Part shown: positions 44,325 through 54,504 of the stretch, in pieces
How the letters are laid out: every line of letters starts with the position of its first letter
How positions within the stretch are numbered: the first letter of the stretch is position 1
Origin: Artemisia argyi
Taxonomy: Eukaryota > Streptophyta > Magnoliopsida > Asterales > Asteraceae
Assembly: GCA_030686995.1 (NCBI GenBank)
Contig: CM060708.1
Span: forward strand, 188,352,749 to 188,416,748
Length of the DNA: 64,000 nt
Direction of reading: 5' to 3'
Notes under the pieces: generated by a model
Told to the model about the DNA's origin: nothing
Databases searched by the model: none
The model's input: the letters and a program-made list of their open reading frames with translations, nothing else
Translations under genes and position numbers: made by a program

Positions 44325-46583
44325 CTACGTGACCTCATTGTTGGTTTCACTCTCTAGGTCATCTCCTATACCAGTTTTGTATTCTGGACCTAGTTGCAAG
44401 CATTCTTTATAGAAACCAAGCATCCTATTCATCACATACTCTACTCCTCTACGTCTATCCTCATCATTCCTATAATAAGCTGCTTGTTTGTGTTCCTTTT
44501 CTATGTTTGACAAGAGGCGGTACTGCTCAATCTTATAGGGCATTTGGGAGGCAATCTCATCATTCTCTTCCTTGAACCTAACTATCCCTAAAGTCGGATC
44601 ATAACTCATCTTAGTGGCCTCAACAAATGGTTTTCCGAACACTACTTGGCTTAGGCAAGCATCTATCACCGGACGAGTATCCTCTACTATCATAAAATTG
44701 ATCTCATAAGTGAAATTTCCCACAATCACATGCAATCCTTTCACTCTTCCTACAAAATTACTTATCAAATTCTTATTGGGCATCATCCTATAACCAAGTT
44801 GTTTCTTCATTACCCAATTGTAATAAGTCCTAGTCATGATGTTTATAGGAGATCTAAGATCGATATAAGCTTTCCATATATGCATATGCCCGGTGTTGCA
44901 TGGTATGTTGATGTTAGAGGGGTCTCCCATTTTGATAAGGGGTGTGCCAAGGATATATGGTGTCTCGGGGCAATCGAATAAATCCTTATGAAATTCCCAT
45001 TCTTCCTTGGTGGGCAACTTATCAAAGTACTCGTCAATGGTCTCTACTTCCTCTAACTTTTCTCCCTTATTAACCTTAACTTCCCTAATTTCATCCCTAG
45101 TCTCGGTTTCTACTTCAACTTCATCTTTGTCACTTTCTTCTATATCCTTATCTATTGGCTTAATGGTGACAACATTGACAAAGTGGACATGTTTGGATGA
45201 CGAGGGGTCCTTAGTTTGGATTCCGTTATTGGCGTCCCTAGTGTCCTTCCTAGGTGTAGTTAACGCTTGGTTGTTGAGGGCTTTCAACAAGTTGTCAATC
45301 TTGTTGGTCATCTCCGTTTGTTGTTGGTTGAATTCGGTTTCAAACCTAGCTATGCGAGCCTCTTGAGATGCCATAAACTTGGACATCAATCCTTCAAGAT
45401 TGTTGGTACTACCATAGTTGTTAGAAGGATAGTTGTTGAAAGTACGGTTGGAGGGTAGACCTTTTGGTTGGTAACGATTAGGCGGATTGGAAGAATTGGC
45501 TTGATTTTGTTTCCACCTAAGGTTTGGGTGATTTTTCCAAGACGGGTTGTAGGAATCACCATACGGGTTTGGCTCGGGTTTGAAAGTGTACCACTTATCT
45601 CCCGCTTCGTCGGTACGCGAGGATGCGTAATCCGCAAAAGCTGTTCCGGGGAGTTCCACACAATCACGAGTGTCATGGGGACCACTACATAATTCGCATG
45701 AAGAAGTGATTTTGTTCACTTGGCTTGATGGCTTAGGAGCTTCGTAAGATTTCATGATAAACTTGACTCGGTCCTCAAGTTCCATGATCCTACGGTCGGG
45801 AGTGCTAGAATTGTTCGAAGGCAAAGATATTGCCTTGACCGTTTTGTTCAAATCACGGGGATCATTCCAACTTTCGTTGTCATAGAGAGCAAGATCTTCT
45901 ATGAGTTCCCATGATTGTTCCGCACTTAGATCACGTAGCTTACCACCGGCCGATTGGTCAATGGCTCGCCTTGTGGAGAGATCGATATGGTCATAAAAAA
46001 TTTGGACTTGGAGCCAAAGATCTATGCCATGATGAGGGACTTTTTGGAGTAAGCCCTTGAATCGAGTCCATGCTTCATATAGAGTTTCATTTTGACGTTG
46101 TTGGAACATCAAGATGTCATTTCTAAGCTTGGTAGTTCTTCCTGGTGGGAAAAATTGAGCAAGGAAACGAGTGGTGAGATCATCCCATGAGGTGATGGAT
46201 CCCGCAGGTAAACGTTCAAGCCATTGGCTAGCTTGATCACGTAGAGAGAATTGGAATAGGCGTAATCGGGTTGACTCTCTAGTTGTAGCATCAAGGTCTA
46301 TAGAATCTACGATTTTAAGGAAGTCCTTGAGATGTTGATTTGGATCTTCAGAACGAAGTCCATGGAATGCACATCCGCTTTGCTCCAACCGGATGGTGTC
46401 GGATCGCAAGGGAGACACATTGGCTCCTTGGGTGAGCTCAATGGTGTTTCGATAGCCTTGGTGGCTAGGTCGGGAGTACTCTCCTAGGGTTCGGGGCCTA
46501 AGAGGTTGGTTAGCTAGTGGTGGGTTTTGTGGGTGGTCTTGTTGTGGTGGGATGATGGGTTCAAAGATGTTACCATCGTCCAT
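44325..46583 (-). CDS. Gag with protease-like domain, TR-GAG copy 2
   Basis: This intact 752-codon frame begins 171 bases from the 5' LTR. The retrotransposon gag capsid-like domain lies at about residues 80-230 (HLKDFLKIVDSI, QWLERLPAGS, FFPPGRTTKLRNDI, VPHHGIDLWLQVQIFYDHI). A zinc knuckle C-x2-C-x3-H-x4-C (CELCSGPHDTRDC) is near 298. An Asn/Pro-rich linker, a short coiled coil near 405-440 and an acidic stretch follow. A retropepsin-like domain with DLRSPINIM lies near 580. The active-site Gly is Arg here and in copy 1, so proteolysis would need a helper. There is no RT. It is likely to assemble particles, alone or with Athila Gag. Confidence 0.85.
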   Translation of the reverse strand: MDDGNIFEPIIPPQQDHPQNPPLANQPLRPRTLGEYSRPSHQGYRNTIELTQGANVSPLRSDTIRLEQSGCAFHGLRSEDPNQHLKDFLKIVDSIDLDATTRESTRLRLFQFSLRDQASQWLERLPAGSITSWDDLTTRFLAQFFPPGRTTKLRNDILMFQQRQNETLYEAWTRFKGLLQKVPHHGIDLWLQVQIFYDHIDLSTRRAIDQSAGGKLRDLSAEQSWELIEDLALYDNESWNDPRDLNKTVKAISLPSNNSSTPDRRIMELEDRVKFIMKSYEAPKPSSQVNKITSSCELCSGPHDTRDCVELPGTAFADYASSRTDEAGDKWYTFKPEPNPYGDSYNPSWKNHPNLRWKQNQANSSNPPNRYQPKGLPSNRTFNNYPSNNYGSTNNLEGLMSKFMASQEARIARFETEFNQQQTEMTNKIDNLLKALNNQALTTPRKDTRDANNGIQTKDPSSSKHVHFVNVVTIKPIDKDIEESDKDEVEVETETRDEIREVKVNKGEKLEEVETIDEYFDKLPTKEEWEFHKDLFDCPETPYILGTPLIKMGDPSNINIPCNTGHMHIWKAYIDLRSPINIMTRTYYNWVMKKQLGYRMMPNKNLISNFVGRVKGLHVIVGNFTYEINFMIVEDTRPVIDACLSQVVFGKPFVEATKMSYDPTLGIVRFKEENDEIASQMPYKIEQYRLLSNIEKEHKQAAYYRNDEDRRRGVEYVMNRMLGFYKECLQLGPEYKTGIGDDLESETNNEVT

Positions 46584-46754
46584 GATGTCGGATGGCGAAG
46601 AGTTACGAACAAAAACACGAAGAAATAAGATAGAGTAAAGAGAACCTAAAAATAAAAATAAAATCTAACTAGAAATGAATCTAGTAAGTAGACCTAATAA
46701 AAAGAGATTCTAACCTAGACAATAACTATTCCCTGGGCTGCGACGCCAAAAACT
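46584..46754 (-). promoter_or_regulatory. Leader and primer-binding site of TR-GAG copy 2
   Basis: The minus strand reads TGGCGTCGCAGCCCAGGGA next to the LTR, one C-to-T change from the Athila site at 15313-15331. The rest of the leader differs from the Athila leader by only a few bases. Confidence 0.75.
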
Positions 46755-48164
46755 TGATGCGTGGGAATTGCACCAGGCTTTACCTCTCGAGGGATCTCGA
46801 GAAGCTTACAACCCCCACCAGGCAGTGTACCTGATCGATGTAGTATAGTATAATGACAAGTACCGTGGGATTGATAGTTCAGCTAGGAATAGTGTCGCTA
46901 GGATTAGAAAACCTAAAGACTAGGTCTAGAGATGAGGGACGATTCTTTTTGTATTTTTAGGTTTTTTATAAAAGCAAGTAAAAATCTCAGTTTTTTTTAA
47001 GGAGTGGGCGAAATTAGTTGCTAGTCAACTAACCCAATTACTAAGAGGCAATCAAAATAAAATACTAGAAATGAAAATAAACTAAATTAAACTAGTGGTG
47101 TGAGCAATATATGGGAGAATTGTGTTTACTTAGGTTTCACTACTCCCTAGATATATTTTACAGGTTAATTACTTGTTACAGTTGCGTGGATGACGGATTG
47201 TATTCCTTAATACCACTCATGGGGTGGCGTACTTACTTCCCCAATCCTATAAGCGCCTACTTCACTCCTATGAAGAGCCGGCTAAGAAGCTCTTAACATG
47301 GGATTACTAGAATTTGCTCATGCATTAAATACAACCAATAAAACCTAGTACACATCGGTTCATGTTTCTTAAGACGTTCAAGCATGTTACACAATGGAGA
47401 TCTGCCAGTTTTCTTAAGCCTAACATTGAAATCATTCATCCATTACAACTATAAACAAGTAATCAACATATAATTAACATCTAGGTTTCATTACATCTAA
47501 GCAAACACATGAAAGATCTAGCCTAGCATGTTGAAATCAAGACAAGCATAAGATATATTCAAACAACACATAGACATATTGAATGAATTGAAAGAGGACT
47601 TATCTTAATTGAACATGAAAGGTTTCAAGGGGTAAAAACCCTTGATAATACTGTAAAAAACGACCTAGGGTTTATTAGGTTCGACCCTAGTATTCTCCAC
47701 ACAAGTTCCTCTCCTAATGAATGAAAAATAGAAAAGTATATATAGATTTTGTGAGGTGACGGCGTTAAGAAAAAATGTCTGACGCCGTCATCTCGCCGCC
47801 AAATAAATTCTCGGACTGCCTAGATCTGGGTTTGACGCCGTCATGTGTATTCCTTATGCAGGCCATCGCAATATTAACTCTTGACGCCTTCAGGTTTTCT
47901 CTGGGTCGTCATGGATTTTACTCCTGACGCCATCACAATTTTCTTCTTGACGCCGTCAGGTACTGTTCTCAGCATGGAAAATTAAGTATTTGCCGTTTTC
48001 TTCACTTTTATGCTCCAAAAACGTCCAAAACGCTTCCTTTTCCAGAATTTACTCCCAAATTACCTAAAATCACAAAAGGAACGATTTAGGGCAATATTTG
48101 ATCAAATAAATTCAATTCCGAGCTTAAATGACCCCCTAAAAACGGTTCATTTTTCGCCTCATCA
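46755..48164 (-). repeat. 5' LTR of TR-GAG copy 2
   Basis: This 1410-bp LTR runs from TGATGCG to CATCA. TGACGCCGTCA words lie at about 47755-47960, and GTATATATAG (47737-47746) is the likely promoter TATA box, read on the minus strand. Confidence 0.9.
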
Positions 48165-49392
48165 TGTACCCATAATCCAATAATTGATTCTGAAGCCATA
48201 GGATCTGAGCACAACAACTAGCAGCTGCTACATATTCTGCTTCAGTGGTTGAAGTAGCTACCATAGTTTGCTTCTTGCACTGCCATGACACCAATCTACA
48301 TCCAAGAAATTGACATCCTCCTGTAGTTGACCTTCTATCCAAACTTGCACCAGCATAGTCACTATCTGAGTATGTGATCAATTCCATAGGGGATTCTCTT
48401 GGATACCATAATCCTAGATTAGGATATGTCTTCAAATACCTAAAAATCTTTTCAACTGCTGTCATATGTGATGTCTTTGGAGTCACTTGAAATCTTGCAC
48501 AAGCACATACAGCAAACATAATGTCTGGCCTTGATGAAGTAAGATACATCAAATAACCAATCATAGACCTGTAAGTATGCACATCAACATTAGCACCACT
48601 AGCATTCTTCAACAATAGATGAGTGGTCTTATCAGCAGGGGTATTTGAAGGTTTTGCATCAGTAAACTTGAACTTCCTAATAATCTCAGTCACATATTTG
48701 TCTTGACTGATAAAGATGCCTTCTTTACTCTGTTGTACTTGTAGCCCAAAAAAGAATGTAAGTTCTCCCATAGAACTCATTTGAAATTCATCTTTCATCA
48801 GCTTTTCAAACTCTTTGCACATCTCTTGTTTAGTAGACCCAAAGATAATATCATCAACATATACTTGAACAAGTAGAATATCACCCTTGTCTTTCTTGAT
48901 GAACAAAGTTTGATCAATCTTGCCTCTATGAAACCCATTATTCAACAAATAAGTAGCTAAGGTTTCATACCACTTCCTTGGAGCCTGATGTAAGCCATAA
49001 AGAGCCTTAACCACTTTATACACTTTATTTGGGTGTTGAGGATCTTCAAAGCCTGGAGGTTGAGAGACATAGACCTCCTCATGAATTGTACCATACAGGA
49101 AGGCACTCTTGACATCCATTTGATAGACAGTAAAGCCCATAAAGGATGCATAGGCTAGAAACAATCTAATAGCCTCAATCCTTGCAACAGGAGCAAAAAC
49201 TTCCTCATAGTCAATACCCTCCTCTTGAGTGTATCCTTGAGCAACCAATCTAGCTTTGTTCCTGATTACTATACCTCTTTCATCTTTCTTGTTTCTGAAA
49301 ACCCATTTAGTACCAATGACCTTCATACCATCAGGCAAATCAAAAAGAACCCAAACCTTTTGAAGTTTAAACTGCAACAACTCCTCTTGCAT
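48165..49392 (-). CDS. Reverse transcriptase-RNase H of copia H (interrupted)
   Basis: This minus-strand frame has [12 protein letters not shown] near the start, [48 protein letters not shown] and the YVDD active site near residue 177. The RNase H part shows YSDSDYAG and [15 protein letters not shown] near the end. The frame is broken at DYGY by TR-GAG copy 2, and the final nine residues come from that LTR. The rest of RNase H is at 40170-40417. On the 5' side a TAG (49402-49404) separates it in frame from the integrase part. Role in the parent: copying element RNA to DNA. Confidence 0.9.
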
Positions 49393-49401
49393 TGCTTCAA
49401 C

Positions 49402-51378
49402 CTAGCTAGATTCTTCTAAAGCCATATATACATTTTTAGGCTCCACTTGTGAGAGAAAACAGAAAAACAAACATTCATCCTTTCTCCTATGCTTCTTGGA
49501 CTCATAAACTTCACTAATAAACCCATGAATATCATCTTTCTTTGTCTGTCTTCTAGTCTTCACACCTGATTGAAGTTCACCAATAACATTATCAAGTGGA
49601 TGCACTTTGTGAATTGAAGTCTGTGATGTGCTAGGAATATCATTTGTTGTAGGCATGTTTGAGATCTCTACATCATCACTGGGTGATTCCTGAGATGAAC
49701 TTTCCACATTTGGACTGTCAGTGGAAACTTCTGGTGTAGCAGTGGGAATTGAGTTACCACTGCTAGCAGGAATTTCTTTATTCAGAACATCAAAATTCAC
49801 ACCATCTGTATCATTTTTCTTTTCAGAATTATCAACAAGGTCCCAACGTGGCATAACAATTTGATCTTTATCATCTTCATCATCCTTGCAAGCTTCATCT
49901 TCATCAATGAGTTCTTCTGAATCTTCAAGATCTTTGTCTCCTGTACTTGAAGTAAGAGGTACATAATTCATTGTATTGGATAATGTTTCAAGATCAAATA
50001 GCCATTCTGGACCTGAACCTGCCATGTTAGCTTTATTTTCAAGAAAATCAACATGCAAATTCTCTTCAATCTTCTTTGTTCTTAAGTTATAGACTCTGAA
50101 AGCCTTGCTAACCATAGAATATCCAACAAAGAAGCCTTCATCAGACTTTTCTTCAAATTTACCCAGATGATCAATGGTATTGAGAATAGTAACATGACAA
50201 ACAAATGGCCTCATAAATTCCAAAGTAGGGGGTCTTCCTATGAATAACTCATAAGGTGTCTTGTTCTTTGTTTTAACCACTAAAACCCTGTTCTGAATGT
50301 AACAAGCAGTGTTAACTGCTTCAGCCCAAAAAGTCACTGGTAGCTTTGAATCAGCTAACATGGTTCTAGCAGCCTCAATTAGTGTTCTGTTTCTTCTTTC
50401 AGCAACTCCATTTTGTTGAGGAGTTCTTGCAACACTAAATTCTCTCTTAATACCTTTGTCTCTGCACAAATCATCCATAACTTTGTTCTTGAACTCTGTC
50501 CCATTGCCACACCTGATGATCTTGATCTTCTTTTCAACTTGATTTTCAACTTCAGTGATGAATGTCTTAAGGATGTCAGTGGTCTCATCCTTGGTTCTTA
50601 AAAAGAAAACCCATGTGAATCTACTAAAGTCATCAGTCACAACAAGACAATACTTCTTCAAATTGATGCTGTTCACAGATGTAGGACCAAACAAGTCCAT
50701 ATGCAGCATGAAAAGTAGATGATCAATAGAATTGTATGCCTTGGTCTTGCATGAAGCTCTGTGTTGCTTTCCTTTGAGACAGGCAACACATGTTTGGTCA
50801 TTTTCAAATATTTTCTCTGGTAAACCTCTGACTAGACCATCTTTCACAATCTTGTTAATGGTCTTAAAATTAACATGACCAAGTCTTCTGTGCCAAAGCA
50901 TGGATTCATCTAAAGTAGCTTTTGCAAGCAAGAAAGTAACATCATTAGTAGCCACTATGTTCTTCATGTCAATGCTATATAGATTGCCTTTTCTAGGGAT
51001 TGTAAGCAAAATTTCATTTTCATCAGGAAGCTTATAATCCTTAGACAAGATATAACATTCATCTTCTGTGAATAGAACTCTATGCTTCTTGTCACACATC
51101 TGTGACACACTGAAAAGGTTGTACTTGAGTTCTTTCACATAATGCACATTCTCAAAGTCCAAGTTTCCAGCCTTGATTGTTCCTTTGCCAGAAACTTTGC
51201 CACCAATTCCTCCTCCAAAGCTGACAAATTGTCCATCATATGGTTTGAAATCTGAAAGATATGACTTATTACCAGTCATGTGCCTGGAACATCCACTGTC
51301 TGAGTATCCTTGATCATCTTTTGTCTTTGAATGTTCCGGCACACAAAATAAAGGAATTAGTTCCTTTTGGGGACCCAA
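49402..51378 (-). CDS. Protease-integrase part of copia H polyprotein
   Basis: The protease motif DSGCSRHMTG is near residue 28. The GAG-pre-integrase zinc block (MLWHRRLGHVNF, CVACLKGKQH) is at about 160-205. The integrase core has MDLFGPT (first Asp), NGTEF, and PQQNGVAERRNRTL with the Glu. The second catalytic Asp is replaced by Gly (50506-50508, reading RCGNGTEF), so the enzyme is dead. A variable Ser/Asp-rich linker (about 470-610) holds two coding copies of the CAGTGG word. The final TAG at 49402 sits where a Trp codon is expected. A frameshift near 51360-51375 separates this frame from the Gag C-terminus. Confidence 0.9.
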   Translation of the reverse strand: MGPQKELIPLFCVPEHSKTKDDQGYSDSGCSRHMTGNKSYLSDFKPYDGQFVSFGGGIGGKVSGKGTIKAGNLDFENVHYVKELKYNLFSVSQMCDKKHRVLFTEDECYILSKDYKLPDENEILLTIPRKGNLYSIDMKNIVATNDVTFLLAKATLDESMLWHRRLGHVNFKTINKIVKDGLVRGLPEKIFENDQTCVACLKGKQHRASCKTKAYNSIDHLLFMLHMDLFGPTSVNSINLKKYCLVVTDDFSRFTWVFFLRTKDETTDILKTFITEVENQVEKKIKIIRCGNGTEFKNKVMDDLCRDKGIKREFSVARTPQQNGVAERRNRTLIEAARTMLADSKLPVTFWAEAVNTACYIQNRVLVVKTKNKTPYELFIGRPPTLEFMRPFVCHVTILNTIDHLGKFEEKSDEGFFVGYSMVSKAFRVYNLRTKKIEENLHVDFLENKANMAGSGPEWLFDLETLSNTMNYVPLTSSTGDKDLEDSEELIDEDEACKDDEDDKDQIVMPRWDLVDNSEKKNDTDGVNFDVLNKEIPASSGNSIPTATPEVSTDSPNVESSSQESPSDDVEISNMPTTNDIPSTSQTSIHKVHPLDNVIGELQSGVKTRRQTKKDDIHGFISEVYESKKHRRKDECLFFCFLSQVEPKNVYMALEESS

Positions 51379-51542
51379 GCCACAAATGACTTGGATCTGC
51401 CTCGTGTATCAATATAATTGTATCTGTCAAAGGTCATTGATACACCATTGGGATTGTTTGAGGTGATGGTTCCATTTGGTTTCCATTTCCAACGTGCTGA
51501 GGCCTTAACAACATTTCCCATATTTACCCTTTTATTGTTCAC
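51357..51542 (-). pseudogene. Short Gag-protease junction frame of copia H
   Basis: This 61-codon stretch includes KWKPNGTITSNNPNG and SFVAWVPKRN, the segment normally just before the protease. It overlaps the start of the protease frame in another phase, so a frameshift lies at about 51357-51378. Confidence 0.6.
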
Positions 51543-51626
51543 AGACCCACCAGTGGAAACCTTTGGCCTTGCAGTGGTAACTGCTGGCTTAGCAGTGGAA
51601 ACTGCTAGTTTTGAAATTTTGGGTAC

Positions 51627-52992
51627 CTACTTGTGATTATTGTAAACTTTCTTTTCAAAATTTGCCTTTTTCCCTGTTTGAGTAGATTTAGCAAAAGTAG
51701 TAACAGGGGACTTAGGGTAAACTCTGTTTTTATTGCTGGCAGTGGCAACTGCTGGTCTAGCAGTGGAAATTGGTTTTATACCAGAGTTAAGCAAAACAAA
51801 CATGGGAATCATCTTGCTAAGTGGATTTGGGTGCGTTAAGTTATTAGCATTATATCCATTCACCCTAGTATTCCCAAACACTTCCCTTCTACCCATGTGA
51901 TAGGTACAATTATAAGACAGATGGTCAAAGCTACCACATATATGACAGGGTTTGTTGTTGAACACAAAGTCACTACCAAATTGCCTAGATTTAACATGAT
52001 TCCAACTCCTCATATTTCCCCTAGGAGTTGTTGACCTACTTCTGTACATCTCTGCATATCTAGTACTGGGCGTAGTGAAATTAGGTTGTGACCTAGGCTT
52101 CTCTTTGACAACATCAGGAATACTCTTTCTAACATCCACATTTACATTCTCAGGAACACTAGATTTAGACTCAACATTCAAACTTTCATATTTAAGAGAT
52201 GAGTCACTAGCATTATCAAATGTATCAACCTCAACCTGAACCTTTTCAATAACAGCTTCTTTAACAAATTTTGGTCCATAGGTCATGGTTGGTTCTTGGA
52301 ATTCTTCTAATCCTGTGTGAGCTAAGTCAATGCCAGGAGGTGATGGAACACCTCTTAGAGGTGGTGGAACTGATTTGTATGCAACTCCTGATTTGGCTTT
52401 GTTCACAACTTGGGCTTCCCAAATTTTTTCAATACACTTGGATTGGTGATCCAGTGTATTACAAGTTATCTTTATATTTTCATTAGCTCTTTTAACCTTT
52501 TCTAGTTCTTCCCTAAGAACCTTGTTTACAGCAACCTGATAATCTAAGTCTCTTTTTAATACAGCAATATCATCATTGAACTTAGATTCATTTGCCCTAT
52601 AATGCTCTAATTGAGTTTCTAAAACACCTAGACCTCTTTTATGATTTTCTAAGTTATAATTAGTATGATTTAACTCTAGCAATTGTTCATCATATTGTGC
52701 TTTAATTTTCTCATACTCTTTTAAGGCCTTACAAGTTTTAGAACAAGCATTATTAATTTGTACCTCAGAGTCAGAAAAAGCCATTAGTGCAAGCTCAGTA
52801 GCAAGCATTGCAGACTCTGAATCATCATCTTCATCCTCAGCCATAAAGCTCCAATCATAGCTCACTCCATCAATAGCCAATAGCCCCTTTGGCTCTTTAG
52901 TTGTAGGTTCTTTCTTCTTGTCCTGCTTATACCAAGTTGACATGTTGTCAGGTTTCCTTGGTTTCCTGCATTCCCTGGCAAAGTGCCCCTTC
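51627..52992 (-). CDS. Gag C-terminal coiled-coil region of copia H
   Basis: The frame is open from the copia B insertion point to 51627. It begins with the second half of a zinc knuckle (GHFAREC on the minus strand just inside 52992). A block with YDWSFMAEDEDDD and ALMAFSDSEV follows, then long coiled coils (about residues 60-170 of the ATG-started frame). A second Cys motif CHICGSFDHLSYNC (C-x2-C-x4-H-x4-C) lies near 345, so this Gag has two knuckles. The insertion of copia B separates it from the main Gag domain at 60970-62039. Confidence 0.85.
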
Positions 52993-53359
52993 TGTTAGGA
53001 TTAAAAGTGACGATCATTATTGAGTTGACAAGTATTGTAATAGTTAAGTATATTGGGCTATGGACTTGGTACTTATTTAGTAAATCATGTAAGCCTTTAT
53101 TAGAAATTGTAAACCAAGCCCATTAGACAAGGCCCATAGAAAGCCTTTAAGGCATCCTTTATTAGGAACTATATAAACACCTCAAAGCTCATTTGAGGTG
53201 TGTGCTTGTATGTGCTTGTGTGTGTAAGTGTGTGTGTTTATTAATAAAAAGCTCTCTTATTTCATCTCTTATTCTCTCATATACATAACATCAAGTCACC
53301 ATCTTTACTTCATCTAGTGCTTATATTTGTGTTAAAGTTGATATATCTAAGGTCCTACA
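52993..53359 (+). repeat. 5' LTR of copia B
   Basis: It runs from TGTTAGGATT to GGTCCTACA, 367 bp. The TATA box TATATAAA is at 53170-53177, followed by a TG-rich stretch and AATAAA (about 53242). Confidence 0.95.
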
Positions 53360-53376
53360 AGTGGTATCAATCGCCT
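53360..53376 (+). promoter_or_regulatory. Primer-binding site of copia B
   Basis: AGTGGTATCAATCGCCT follows the LTR directly. TGGTATCA matches the usual copia site for initiator methionine tRNA, but the following bases (ATCGCC instead of GAGC) are degenerate. Confidence 0.7.
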
Positions 53377-53624
53377 AACAATGATTTAGGAGTGTGTGGA
53401 AATCGTTTGTATCAAGTTTTTTGTGTCTAAAGTTGCGTTTTTCATATTTAACGTGTACTTTTCTTGCAAAAAGTCTTGATCTTTAAGTGTTTTAGTGTTA
53501 AAGTTGTTGTTTTTCTTGAAGCTTTAGTGATTCTAAGTGTTTTGGGAAAGATTTGATCAAAAGAAACAAGTGGAAAAAGTGTTTTTGGTTGAAAAAATCG
53601 GATTTTTCAAGCTTTCTGGTCTCC

Positions 53625-54300
53625 TTACGCGTAACTTGGGTGAATAGTACGAATCTACAGCTGTGAACAGTACTTTCTGTCCTTTTTACGCATAATATTT
53701 GGTCAAAACCCTTTTCCTACGCGTAACTTTAGTCAAAACCCTTTTCCTACGCGTAACTTTAGTCAAAACCCTCTTTCTACGCATAAGTTGGAAGTCTACG
53801 CCTAAATCCTACGCTTAAGTGAAGATTCTACGCCTAAGTCCTACGCAGAAGAGTTTCTACGCCTAAGTTCTACGCATAAGTCAAAACTTACGCCTAAGTT
53901 TAAATCTTACGCGTAAGTACCTACTTTCTACGTTTAAGTTTCTTCAAAGGTTCTCTCTTCGTGCTACGGTGACTCAGTACTTCCCTGACTTGGATAAGTT
54001 TGTGGAATACTTCGACACAGGATATCTTTCAAGCTTGGACAAGTTTGAGAGATCAAATTGGTTGAAAAAACCTTACGCGTAACTTTTCTTACGCATAAAC
54101 TCAAAGTTTACGCGTAAAAATCAAAGCTTACGCATAAACATTTTGTTTACGCATAACCTTAATTTTTACGCATAACCTGAAAGTTTACGCATAACTTTTC
54201 TTACGCGTAAGATTTGAAGTTAACCATAAGATTCTAAGTTAAGCGTAAGATTCACTGTTTACGCATAAGTTCAGGAGTTTACGCGTAAGAATTTGACTTT
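53625..54300 (+). repeat. TACGCRTAA word array in copia B leader
   Basis: About two dozen copies of TACGC followed by GTAA, ATAA, CTAA or TTAA lie between the PBS and the first ORF at irregular spacings. TTACGCGTAA is a perfect palindrome. The spacers are mostly unrelated, except for one clear local duplication at 53690-53770. A ~180-base box just after the array is shared with copia A. Confidence 0.85.
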
Positions 54301-54504
54301 TTGACAACCAAACTTCCAACGGCCATAACTTTTGAACCGTAACTCCGTTTTCGACGAATCAGCTGTCAAAACGACCGTGAGACAGAGGAGAACGACACGC
54401 CAAATTGATTTATCGATTTAGGCGAAGTTTCGAGGCCTAAATACGCTCCGAGAAGAAGTTATTGAGGTTTTAAGGTTCCAGATCAAATTTTTCACCATAA
54501 AAAC
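54300..54504 (+). other. Leader box conserved between copia A and copia B
   Basis: It includes AACGGCCATAACTTTTGAAC, TTGAGGTTTTAA and CACCATAAAAACTTGCATCAA. The reverse complement of copia A at about 8700-8900 has matching blocks in the same order. It lies between the word array and the first ATG in both elements. Confidence 0.65.

Larger units (their letters stand above)
40423..48164 (-). mobile_element. TR-GAG copy 2: complete pol-less gypsy element
   Basis: This 7742-bp minus-strand element has a 5' LTR (46755-48164), PBS, a 752-codon gag-protease ORF (44325-46583), a 2.5-kb non-coding 3' region and a 3' LTR (40423-41845). TGTAC flanks it at 40418-40422 and 48165-48169. It lies in the RNase H gene of copia H. 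It encodes no reverse transcriptase or integrase and shares LTR, PBS and leader with the Athila-like element at 10019-16761. Confidence 0.95.
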
